This document shows positions 13,001 through 22,872 of a stretch of 64,000 nt of DNA, in pieces. The notes below the pieces were generated by a model, which ran no database searches, was not told the DNA's origin, and saw only the letters and a list, made by a program, of their open reading frames with translations. A program made the position numbers and the translations under genes. How positions within the stretch are numbered: the first letter of the stretch is position 1; each line of letters starts with the position of its first letter. Source of the DNA: Amyelois transitella (lineage: Eukaryota; Arthropoda; Insecta; Lepidoptera; Pyralidae); assembly GCF_032362555.1 (NCBI RefSeq), contig NC_083506.1, positions 7,487,501 to 7,551,500 of the forward strand, in the 5' to 3' direction.

Positions 13001-16000
13001 GGTGAAATTGTATATACAATGATGATCATATAAACGAACCATGTTTTTCTATGTGATTTATTAATTATCTCAAGCACAACGATAGATTGTTTTTTTCATA
13101 GTATTAGCACTGGATATTGTGAATAAATAAATATTCATGCTACATCAATAAGTGGATATTTTTTCTTAAACATATCATGTAATATCACGTATTTCTTTAT
13201 AAGTAACTTATAGAGTTATCTTATAAAATAGACACATGAATTGAGCAATTTTTTTCTTACATAATAATAGAGGTGAACCAATAATTAAGAACGTTTTATT
13301 TAAACTATTCAAGAGTTGTTTTATATGTAATTTTGAAACAGATTAGTAAGAAAGGTAATAAGGAAAAAAGTGTTTACTATTTTTAAAACTGGAATTACTA
13401 GTTCTGAAATGTCTACGGCTTTTAGTTACTGCTCTACACCGACGAGGGATGCACTCGATTAATTGTTGATATTTCTCAAGAGTGTTTAATTCTTCTAGAA
13501 TCACGCCATACAGCTGTATCTAATTACTACGCTGTATATTTCGGCTTTTTTCATAGCTTCACCCCAAAGATGTTTTATTGGGGTTGATTTGGGCTGTTCG
13601 CCGACCCACCTAACACAGATACTGACTGTTAGTTTGATACTTGAAGAATGCTTCACAGACTGAACATTTAAGACAACCATTGTATTTTAGCATTGCAGAT
13701 CAGGTCTGATATTTTTCTATAAGACCAATCCTTTTCGCGAAGTTTTATTATTACTTCTATTTTTTCCCATTATTTTGATATGGCACAAGACTTTTACAGC
13801 ACTAAATGGCGCCATATTTATATGAATAATGACACAAAACAGCAAAAGCAAAAAGTATTCTTATTAAAAATTTGATAAAATAAAAAAACTATTCAGCATT
13901 CTTAATTACGTGACCAGCCATTAAGTTGATAATACTATATAGATTCAAGTCTACTGTGTGTGTAGTGGTCTTAATTATTCGGGTTTCGAAATTTTGTATG
14001 ACCTAGGAAATGTTTACAATTCCTTAATTTCATATACCAAAATCCCCGTCTGATGTTAAAGGTATTATACTTAGTACTTGAGTGTAATTGAGTAAATTAA
14101 TTACGTCTCGGTGGCAGCATGTAACGCCAAACGAGCGACAAAGAAATGAAAGGCAAAACTGTCTAGTTTCTAGCACCTGGGAGCCTGCACCTTTAATGGT
14201 TATAAATATCAATTATCATACATTTATTATTATTGTAATGAAAAAGTAGTGTTCAAATGGCAAATTTCATAACCGACAATGTGAAATGATGAATTTTCCA
14301 TGGCAAAATATTGGAAACGCAGTTTAATTTCAACCTAAATACTATCAATATTATATCTCCTATGTTGGCCAAACTTTATTTAGCGTATTTTTTATAATCT
14401 CAGGTAACAACTGTTAACCGAGCATTTGATAAATAATTATTACACATGGATTTGTGGTTGGTTGGCAGGAAGGAATGGCGAAGGACATCATAGGTCCTAT
14501 GCTCGCCTCAGCAGTCTACGGACAATAAAGAAATCGTATGAGTTTATATTATTACATAACTTCATATAAATACCTACTAATGACGAAATTTGCCTCTATT
14601 TACATAAGTGGATTAATTAACTGAAAAAATTAAGATCAATCAATGATGTTGTTAGCGACGATGAGTATTGAATCGGTATTATATCATACTGGCGATTGTT
14701 GTTTGTAGCTATAGCCAGTGTGACTGTGTGCGTGGGAAAGAGCTCGGGCGGCACAAGGCTCCACACGCAGCGCCTACACGTTGGCTGCAACGTGACTCGG
14801 CGTGCAGCGGTGCCAACCGTACATAAACAAACGTCAATGTTTACCTCGCCGGCTGCCTGTGTGTGGGTAATGAACTCACAGACGTAACGTGCGAATAAAT
14901 AACCGCGGCAATATTTGAATTTACTCTGTCTTAGATGTATTATCACCAGTGAGTCATACATACGATAACATTGGTTTTTTTTTAAACATTTCAGCTATAC
15001 AGATGCCTAATACTCAAGGCAGCCTTTACACCCTGAAACAGCTTTATGCAAACTATCAAGAATATTTTTAGATTGAAACCTTGATTTTTTATTTTTTAGT
15101 TATTTTCCTAATTTTACCTTTTTTTAGGAAAACCTTTTTTAAGAAAATAACTAAGAAGTTATAGAAAGAATACCTACCCCCATCAAAGTATTAGTGTCCA
15201 AGGAGTAAGAGTCACTTCTTAAAAGTTCCTTTAGTGATTCCAAATCTGACTGCATAGTGTCCAAATGATCATCAATGTCGTTTCTGAAAAATGAAAAATT
15301 ACTTAGTACTTACGCAGTTTTAAGCAACATTATGCAATTATTTTCAAAATTATATCCAACAATTCATATTATGACTTATATAGTGTAAACAGCACAATTT
15401 TATGTTAGAATATGGGTTATTTAATTTTGCTTTGTATAAACGTGTTATAATAAATAGTTAACCACTCTTAATTATTTTTTGCCGATTCATAATGCAGACT
15501 CAAAACTGTTTGTATAAAATAAAACTTATTTGAATGAAATAAATAAAATAAAACTATGATAAATTGATGTGTCAAAATATGTATATTTATGGATGGTAAG
15601 GTTGAGGTTAGTTTGTTAGTAGTGTAGTGGTTTGTTTTAGACTTTTAACAGTACCAGGTTGAAAGTGCATTATTGTATTGGACAACTTTGGTTTATTAAA
15701 TATTATACACTTAAATAAATAACTTCCATTAAACATATAAACTATTATGAAATAATCTCTAACCTAATTTTAAATTTTTTTTAAACCTGTGTATCGTAAC
15801 ATTTAAATGTTATTTCAAGTTTATCACATAGGATCCCTATGTATGAAAAACGATTTGAATAAATTGTAATGTGTACAGCTCAAGTTCTTTATATGTGGCT
15901 ACCCATGACACAGATGAATTTAAAATAATAAAATGATGAATTAATTATTCTCGACTCCAATACACAAATCAGAATCATTTAGCCTAATATGAACTTATCA

Positions 16001-19000
16001 AATACATTCTTTTACCAAAGAAAGATTAATGGAAGCAGATTTTATGAAGCAAATTTTTTCATTAAACAATTATCATTTTGTTACACATACTTGTTTGTAT
16101 TGGGTGCACAGAGGGAAGAAAGTTCCTCTCGACTTATCCCGTTGTTATCCCTCCTACTCCTGAATCACAATAACAATTATTAAAAAGACTTTCCTATCAA
16201 AAATATATTAATTGCAATATGCCTAATTTAAAAATACCATTATATTTTACCGGGGTAAAGAAATATAATGGACAATAAACTACCAGCTATTAAAGTTACA
16301 ATGATGTGATACTGTTTTTTTTCAGTAAATTTATTAAAGACATAAGTATTGACATAAGAAAAAGTTTGGACCAATGGCAGTAAAATAAATATTGAAGCAA
16401 TGAAAGTGTAAGTTCAACATACCTGGATTGAAATCTGTTTGCATTAGAATTATTGTTAACTGTCGCAATGCTCCAGTCAATGCCATCTTGGAGTTCTGTC
16501 TTAATATCTGCCAAGTTCTCATAATCTGTGTTATTTTTAGTTGTTTTCTTGGCCTTTTTGGATACTGGTTTTATGTTTGCCTTGTCTAGCTTTATTCCTC
16601 CAAGCATTTTATCTTTGGTAAATGAGGAGCTGGGGTTCGAGTCAGATACAATATCATTTAATAAGTTCTGTACCGATATATCATCTGATACTGGAACACC
16701 AGCATCACTGACCGAGTCATCACTGGCAAAAATCTCAGCAGGCAGCTTCAAATCAGCTGAAGGGTTCATAGAATTGAAATTACTTGATGACACCAAGGAC
16801 TTTATATTCTGTGCAGGTTTTGAAGTTTTTGTTGTGTTTCTAGTTTTGAGTTTTGAAGTCCCAGGTGAAACCACTACATATTTGATATGTTCTGGAGATC
16901 CCGGTGTAGTCACAGTGGGTGAAGATGTTGTAGTGGACTCAACAATAGGGAAAAACACTGTTCCTGGTGTTTCTGTAAAATTAAATTTATTTTTACATGA
17001 AATTTTTATTTTTACTATAAGAATCATTTGGTTTAACATTAATTACCTAAATAATTAAGGAATTACCTGATTCTACATCATCCCCATCCTCTAAAGTGAC
17101 CTGGTATTGAATATTAGCTGGATCCACCGAACTTTGTTCTGTAGCAACATTGGAATTAACCAGTGGAACACCTACAGTAACATAGTCTTCGGGATCTATT
17201 GATTCTTGAGAAGCATCATTATGTAAAATGTCATCATGAGCTAATTCATGGATAGTGGGCCCCTCTTCCTGAAAATATAATGGAGACATTTTTATCCATT
17301 ATTTTAATATGGTAAGTTAATATGATGGAGACAATTATATTTTATTATTTTAATATCGTTAGTTCAACTAATTATGAACAATATTTTAGGCTTATATTCT
17401 TCTGGCTTTCAGTCCCAGTTGCTCCACTCAGGAGAGGAGCCCAAGGTATGCTTTTGAACTTGGACCCGGGATTGGGTGAGTCAGGTTTTTATGACATGAC
17501 GCAACTCCAATCTGACCTCGGCAACCTTTGTAGGTAAACCTAACCTGTATTGGATCGATCATGGTTGCACATCCAGTTTTGTGAATTTCGAAATAAGTCA
17601 TTGATACATCACTTAGGTGAGATTCGAACTAGTGCCTTTCTGTGCGTTTTAAGCGGGCACCTTATGGATTCTAATCCATAAGGTGCCCGCTTGTGCGTTG
17701 GTGGTCTACCACCAACGCACAAGCGTACAAGGGCACAAGGGCACCTTTATTTTTAGGCTTTGATTGAAAGCAATTAATTCAATAAAAATGATTATGAAAA
17801 TGTTGTGGTTCATATTAGGTTTAAATAACTTCATTCTCACTTTAACTTGTTTTACAGTGACAATAGTCATTGAAAACTAGATTTTCAAATTAAACTTTAT
17901 TGATGAAAGATTCAAGCTGAATTTAAAAATCTTTTCCTTCAAATCATCAATTTGCAATAATATAAAAAATAGATAAAGTTTGACATTCACATTCAGTTAT
18001 GAATATGAATGTCAAACTTTACTATATGTGGAGTGAGGCTTAAAACTGCAGCTTATAATTACCTTGAATTACAATATTAATTGACACACATAGAAAAAGT
18101 TCAATTCAAATCTAGAAATACACTAAACAAATATAGAGAATAAAGAATAATATATTAATTACCAAGTTATCATCAATTAACTCTTCCAATGTTTCTTTTT
18201 CAAGTTTTACATTCTTGAGTTTCCCTGGGTAACCGTCTGTCCCTGAATTGTAAGCAGCATTATTTATCATAAGCTGAAAAGGCCTCTTTACCCCAACATT
18301 GCTGTTATTGGCCTGGGGGGCCCTAGCTGGCTGCACCATGGACATCAGAAATTGAATGAGCTGAAATGAATAACATGTTAGGTTTTGAGCAAATTATAAT
18401 CACAAATCACAAATATTTTTAAAAACTTACGTTATTTACAATTTGCTGCTGCTTTATATGTTTCTGACGAAGTATGGCCACCTCCCTCCACAAGGCCTCA
18501 TTTTCTTGCTTCATAGCACTGAACTTAGCATCCAAACTCTCCTGTTTGCCCTTCATTTGCTTAACATCTGCTAGCACTTTATTCATCAATTCTGGTTTCA
18601 GCAAAATTTTCTCTCCGCTATCACTGCTTACAATCGACTTTGAATTTGCAATCTTTCTCTTTATGTGCTCTAAGAGATAAGCATGACCTCTCATAAAACA
18701 TGGATGTGAAAATTCAATTTCATCTTTTTCATATCGCAGTCCACCATTTTCCACTGATGTGATTTTGTGAAAGCCATACATATTCAACTGCCTGATAAAA
18801 CTTGCCATATTATTGTGTTTATAATAGAGTGGTAAGAGTTCCCTTGCAAAATCTGCTTGATTCTTTATTACAAATGTTTTTCCACCCTAAAAATAATTAT
18901 TATTGAATGCATTAAATAAACCTAATGTAAAAAATAATAATGTTTGCATATAACAATTCCACTCCTTAAATACTTCAATTAGTAACTTAAAATTAGTTAA

Positions 19001-20424
19001 TTAATACATACATAAAATCATGCCTCTTTCCCGGAGGGGTAGGCAGAGACTACCTCTTTCCACTTGCCACGATCTCTGCATACTTCCTTCACTTCATCCA
19101 CATTCATAACTCTCTTCCCTCAATCTTATCCTTCATTCCTCCTCTTACATTCATCGCCGCAAAGCAGCTTTCAGCAGACCGCATACTGCTCCCGCCAGGA
19201 ACGAGACGTGATGGGGTGCGGACACCATCGCCGCCATTTAATTAATTAATTAGTGTTAAAAATATTATTCATAACAGTGCTGTGTGGTTTCCAGCACTTT
19301 CAAACTGAATTACTCCTTCATCTTTTCCATGCATGTCATAAAAAGTAATTAAGAGATAGGCTTATAAACTTGGGATTGTGATCTTGAAGGTGATGGGCCA
19401 GCCACCTATTACTACTTGTATCTCAATTCCATCAAAAGGCCATACAGCTAAATGTGGCCTTTCAGTCTTATCAAGACTGTTGGCTCTGTCTATAGGGAAT
19501 ATAGACATGACTATATGTATGTATGTAAAATGTTAATTTTTAGGATGAAAACTGAAACCATGATTTTTATGTGGTCCATTTAACATCTTAAGTCTAGTTC
19601 TTCTAACTGCAGACCTCATTAAATGCAAAAGCTGTTTCTTTCTACTTGTTGTATAATGTCAAGTTAGAAATTAAAACAAGGGTTGCAAGTAATGGAGACC
19701 AGCCAGCCAGAAATAAATGATAGATAATATAAAATAATTCTGTTATGTAGCTAGTGAAAACCAAAAAAAAATCTGTTATCTTTTTGTGTTTTTGCATAAC
19801 TCTCAATTTATTTAATCTATAGACATACTATCTCAACATTTATGTACCAATGATTAAATGCAATATTCCAAGACTTGTCAACAGTAAAGTAATATGACCT
19901 GAAGACTATTATGGGTAATACTTAATACTCATAATGAGTGAAAGTGTAAATTTGTACAGCTCCACATCCTACAAATTTGTTTATGATTAAATCAGAATCC
20001 CAAAATCCCAGTGCCTAACTAAGCATGGTGCTTCTACAGACCTACATAATTTAAAAACATCTTACAAAAACATATAATGATCAAAGTTGCACAAACCAAT
20101 TTGTTGAGAAGTGAGAGCATGGTATAAAACGTGACCATAGTTATATATTTATTTATTTTATTTATCAATTGCTTATAGGTCCTGTCAAATTGCAACATTT
20201 TAGGTTGTCTTCTTACTCAGAACATATATTTAAATTGGACACAAAACCTATTTGTGTTCTTATTTGACATCAAATAAAACTTAATAACTGTGTGACGCCT
20301 TTATAACAAAAATACTTACGGGACTCCATGAAATCAAATGGTTTGTCTCGGCATCATTCACTAATTTCCATAACTTTCCAAGGAAAGCTGGGACGCTCGC
20401 ACCTATTTCCACCACAGAACGCAT
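10059..20424 (-). CDS. Hsf: Heat shock factor (HSF) transcription factor
   Basis: Eight exons in transcript order: 20320-20424, 18431-18886, 18163-18360, 17067-17268, 16423-16972, 15178-15283, 12593-12665, 10059-10240; all phases match, giving 623 residues. The DNA-binding domain (about residues 10-115) spans the first splice: VPAFLGKLWKLV, ISWSP, then MASFIRQLNMYGFHK. A heptad-repeat trimerisation region (HR-A/B, about 130-200) follows and continues over the next splice into NNLIQFLMSMVQP. The middle is a long Ser/Thr-rich regulatory segment. HR-C (DHLDTMQSDLESLKELL, about 505-525) precedes LMGLFGSDDP and an acidic C-terminus (PDFEDIDMPELEGD) of activation-domain type. The start at 20424 is preferred over the in-frame ATG at 20463 because the DBD begins nine residues later. 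The family binds nGAAn heat shock elements as a trimer. An alternative last exon lies at 11576-11700. Confidence 0.97.
11576..11700 (-). CDS. Hsf: Alternative terminal coding exon of HSF
   Basis: An AG acceptor (TTTAAG) precedes 125 bases that, joined to the exon ending at 12593 (phase 1), read 41 codons to a TAG. The peptide begins AKKHKGEISNVSSEG and ends with an acidic stretch, DLCADDDDGTDSLLQF. Using it instead of 10059-10240 gives a 604-residue protein whose activation region is shorter and different. It contains a stop, so it can only be a terminal exon. Splicing factor or transcript evidence was not available. HSF genes of insects are known to vary by C-terminal splicing, which fits. 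Confidence 0.6.
12139..12348 (+). other. Open frame in HSF intron, not supported as a gene
   Basis: A 69-codon open frame with mixed amino-acid composition lies inside HSF intron 7 on the opposite strand. Its composition is less low-complexity than neighbouring frames, and it could be a fragment of a repeat. I recognise no family and see no promoter or splice signals that would make it a gene. Confidence 0.15.
13410..13600 (-). pseudogene. Decayed Tc1/mariner-like transposase fragment
   Basis: Read on the minus strand, an interrupted frame includes STPIKHLWGEAMKKA, close to the 'NPIEHLWGELKR' block near the C-terminus of Tc1-type transposases, with a final Asp/Glu region expected just after it. 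Several stops follow, so it is dead. Similar AT-rich flanks near 13280 ('aattaagaacg') and 13900 (complement 'aattaagaatg') may be worn terminal repeats. It sits in HSF intron 6. Confidence 0.5.
14705..14890. other. GC-rich island within HSF intron 6
   Basis: A 180-base patch with CpG-rich words (ctcgggcggcacaagg, gactcggcgtgcagcgg) in an AT-rich intron. Open frames on both strands across it look compositional. Possible roles are an internal promoter, an enhancer or an old insertion; nothing in the sequence decides between them. Confidence 0.3.
17395..17600 (+). repeat. Repeat family D copy in HSF intron 3
   Basis: Ordered blocks 'ctccactcaggagaggagccc', 'gacccgggattgggtgag', 'gtttttatgacatga' and 'ggatcgatcatggttgcac' match the copy at 3700-3950. 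It is followed by 'gagattcgaactagtgcc', which resembles a tRNA T-arm and suggests a tRNA-derived SINE, but I cannot fold a full tRNA head. Confidence 0.65.
17651..17723. repeat. Two overlapping perfect palindromes
   Basis: Positions 17651-17670 and 17673-17692 are perfect 20-base inverted repeats separated by CT. Positions 17690-17705 and 17708-17723 are perfect 16-base inverted repeats, again separated by CT, and the two structures share three bases. The arms are GC-rich (agcgggcacc; tgcgttggtgg) against an AT-rich intron. In RNA or supercoiled DNA each would form a tight hairpin or cruciform. Confidence 0.95.
17975..18020. repeat. Inverted repeat in HSF intron 3
   Basis: A perfect 15-base inverted repeat (17975-17989, 'aaagtttgacattca', and 18006-18020) with a 16-base spacer, about 250 bases from the double palindrome and just before the acceptor side of exon 3. 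Confidence 0.8.
19008..19250 (+). repeat. Repeat family B copy in HSF intron 1
   Basis: 'ataaaatcatgcctctttcccggaggggtaggcagagactacc' followed by 'ttccacttgccacgatctctgcat' and a 'cttcatccacattcataactctc' tail. Further copies: 43215-43312 (opposite strand), 62128-62235 and a diverged one near 39360. Confidence 0.75.
19358..19527 (+). repeat. Repeat family A, longer copy in HSF intron 1
   Basis: Includes the upstream part 'cttataaacttgggatt...gatgggcca' and the signature 'cagtcttatcaagactgttggctctgtct', ending in a 'tatgtatgtatg' tail. It aligns in order with the copy at 50190-50342. Confidence 0.75.
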
Positions 20425-20684
20425 TTTGGATATGCAGCAATAAAAAATATATTCATACAACACGATTATTTTTAGAAGAAATAGTTATTTTCACAGAATT
20501 AATGTACACAGTACAACACTGTGCAAGAATCGCCATTTAATTACAAACACATCCAAATAGTGTCAGTCACAGTCATTATTATTTCATACACTTACACTCA
20601 TATAACATATACACACACAGGAGCTAAACGACCGAAAAAGAAAATAACAAGTAGTGTTGCCGACAGTGTCGATATTATAGATAG

Positions 20685-20727
20685 TATCGATATTTATGCT
20701 GCTGACTATTTAAATTAACTATCGATA
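20685..20727. promoter_or_regulatory. Pair of TATCGATA (DRE-type) sites upstream of HSF
   Basis: Two exact copies of the palindromic octamer TATCGATA lie at 20685-20692 and 20720-20727, 261-303 bases upstream of the HSF start codon, with near-matches (gtcgatatt, attgatcga) around them. In Drosophila this word is bound by DREF and BEAF-32 at promoters of broadly expressed genes. Activity here is inferred. Confidence 0.5.
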
Positions 20728-20810
20728 TTATTGATCGAAATTACTATCCATAGCATCGACAGTATTGCAGTCTTTGATGCTATTGTACCATGGATATATA
20801 ATATTACCTA

Positions 20811-21047
20811 CATATATACATACATTTGGTCATGTCTATATCCCTTGCGGGATAGAGCTATTTGGCTTAATGATAGAATTGAGATTCAAATAGTGACAGG
20901 TTGCTAGCCCATCGCCTAAAAAAGAATCCTAAGTTTGTAGGGCTATCCCTTAGTCGCCTTTTACGACATCTATGGGAAAGAGATGGAGTAGTCCTATTCT
21001 TTTTTGTATTGGTGCCGGAAACCACACGGTACTACTACAATATTACC
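20811..21047 (-). repeat. Repeat family A, longest copy
   Basis: The reverse orientation of the family: 'gtctatatcccttgcgggatagagc', then 'gagattcaaatagtgacagg', 'agcccatcgcctaaaaaagaatcc', and a terminal part 'cccttagtcgccttttacgacat...ccggaaaccacacgg'. This last block is missing from the shorter copies, so this is the best template for the family. Confidence 0.75.
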
Positions 21048-21099
21048 TATGTACCTATATATAAACACGGCGTGACCACGCTTGAAACAAAATAAAGAA

Positions 21100-21562
21100 G
21101 AAAGAAGAAAGAAAAATCTTTATTTGGCGCAAGATGTAACATAACATTTAGCTTTTTCTAATGTGTTGCCTTATATGCTGTTAAGACTCAATTAATTTAA
21201 GACAAGATTTGAAACCTAGTCAACTCCCCGATTACATAGAACGGAGCGTAACTTATTCCTAGGGCTTGACAAATCTCATCACGTTAATACTGTCAATTAC
21301 TGAATCGGTTTCAATGGCTTTAAAACAGAGTTTAAAACTAAACCTAAAATGTAAAATTTTACCTATAATAATTTGTAAATAAATTAGCATAGATAACACA
21401 TTCTATCCTATGAAAATGCTGCAGTGTAGTTTGTTCCCCCGCTTCTTCTACACATGCGCTTTGGAAGCGGTAGTAGTTATAATTAGATTTAAGTTGTGTG
21501 ACGTCAATAAGTGATACCTTGTATCCAATTTTGAAAATAAATCTATTCTATTCTATTCTATA
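21100..21562 (-). repeat. Repeat family E copy
   Basis: Shares 'gctgcagtgtagtttgttcc', 'cgcttcttctacacatgcgctttggaagcggtag' and 'gtgtgacgtcaataagtgataccttgtatcc' in inverted order with 26975-27110, and the 'gcagaagaagcggtaacaaactccactgcagc' block with 49625-49815. It ends in a tandem 'attct' run typical of a SINE tail. Confidence 0.7.
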
Positions 21563-21904
21563 CATTAAAAATGCTAACTCTTCAGCATTTCCCGACTATT
21601 GCTTCCTCTGGGCAATGGCAGACCGGTCAAATTAATCGCAGCAGACGTTTTGTATGAACAGTAATTAACAATATTTGCCAAATTTGGGAGTCAACAATAA
21701 AACTTGTATTTACTTTTTGGCAACATATTAACACTATATCTTTTTGTATCATAACTGAATATAAAAGTATATTCTACGAGATACTTCGCATTACTAATTC
21801 TAATTTTAATGATGAAATACGAAATATCGGTTCCGCTGGACATGTCGGTCTACTGACAGCATTTTTACCCAAATGCAGAAAGGTAAAACAGTGGTATATC
21901 TACG

Positions 21905-22175
21905 AGTATACTAATATTACGAAGCTGAAGAGTTTGTTTATTTGAACGCGCTAAACTCAGGAACTACTGGTTCGTATATTTTTTTTTTTTGCGTTGAATT
22001 TAGGAAGACCCTTTATCGAGGAAGGCTTTAGGCTATATAACATCACGCTGCAACTATAAGGAGCAAAGAAATAATGAAGTATATGAAAAAAAGGGCAAAA
22101 TTATTCATCCTTGAGGGGTTCAATGATGCCCAAAATAACTATCCACGCGGACGAAGTCGCAGGTACAGCTAGTTT
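21905..22175 (-). repeat. Repeat family C, near-complete copy
   Basis: Reverse complement of the element at 43953-44235: 'gaactactggttcg', 'ttatcgaggaaggctttaggct', 'cacgctgcaactataaggagcaaag' and 'ccacgcggacgaagtcgc' occur in the expected order. It lies between the HSF and TECR promoters. Confidence 0.75.
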
Positions 22176-22227
22176 ATTAATACAATGGAAGTATTATCTC
22201 CGTTGTCAGTGCATCATTAAAAAATAA

Positions 22228-22340
22228 ACATACATATAATCGCGTCTACATCCCTTGCTGTGTAGACAGAACCAACAGTCTTGAAAATATTGATAGGACA
22301 CGTTCAGCTGTTTGGCTCACTGATAGTATTGAGATTCAAA
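22228..22340 (-). repeat. Repeat family A copy
   Basis: 'cgcgtctacatcccttgctgtgtagacagaaccaacagtcttga' followed by 'cagctgtttggctcactgatag' is the family read in reverse. It lies about 540 bases upstream of the TECR start codon. Confidence 0.7.
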
Positions 22341-22872
22341 AAAGTCAAAACACCAAACGTACACCTTTATGTAATGTATCTTTCTTTCTTTCTAATGGAT
22401 TTTTTATGTTTGCCAAGCAAAGCACAAAAACATATTGGCTTGTCATTGTCACTTTAATGTGACGTCCACAACGTCAACCAACGTCAGTTTAGTTTTAGTT
22501 TTGAATTGCGTCAATTTGCGTCACATCACGTCCATTTTACGACTTACTCCGTTCCTGTCTACGTTTGTCTATTTGATCCACACAATTTTACAATAATTTA
22601 AATAGATTCCGAAGAGCATCGTTTACATTTACATTTTAACATTCATTCAGTTGTGTTCCTTAAACGTTACCTACTGGTTCTTAAATTTCCATGACCTTTA
22701 AACTTTTGCATGTTTATGAGACTACTTGGCTGGCACAAACCGTTTGTTGGGGGGATAGATTTTAACTAGTATTTTTCTGATTTAATCGAATAATTACCAC
22801 ATTTTCTGTCATAAATATTGTCTAACATAAATTGCACTATCTGATTAAAAGCCTTAACTTCGGTACTGCGAA

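Noticed and set aside
16528-17058. Long plus-strand open frame of 176 codons
   Set aside because: It is the antisense shadow of HSF exon 5, whose minus-strand frame is in phase with its neighbours.
17620-17665. tRNA-like 'gattcgaactagtgcc' next to the palindromes
   Set aside because: The T-arm-like word cannot be extended to an acceptor stem and anticodon arm; more likely a SINE remnant than a tRNA gene.
17651-18020. Palindromes and inverted repeat considered as a CRISPR-like array
   Set aside because: There are no regularly spaced direct repeats, and this is eukaryotic intronic DNA.
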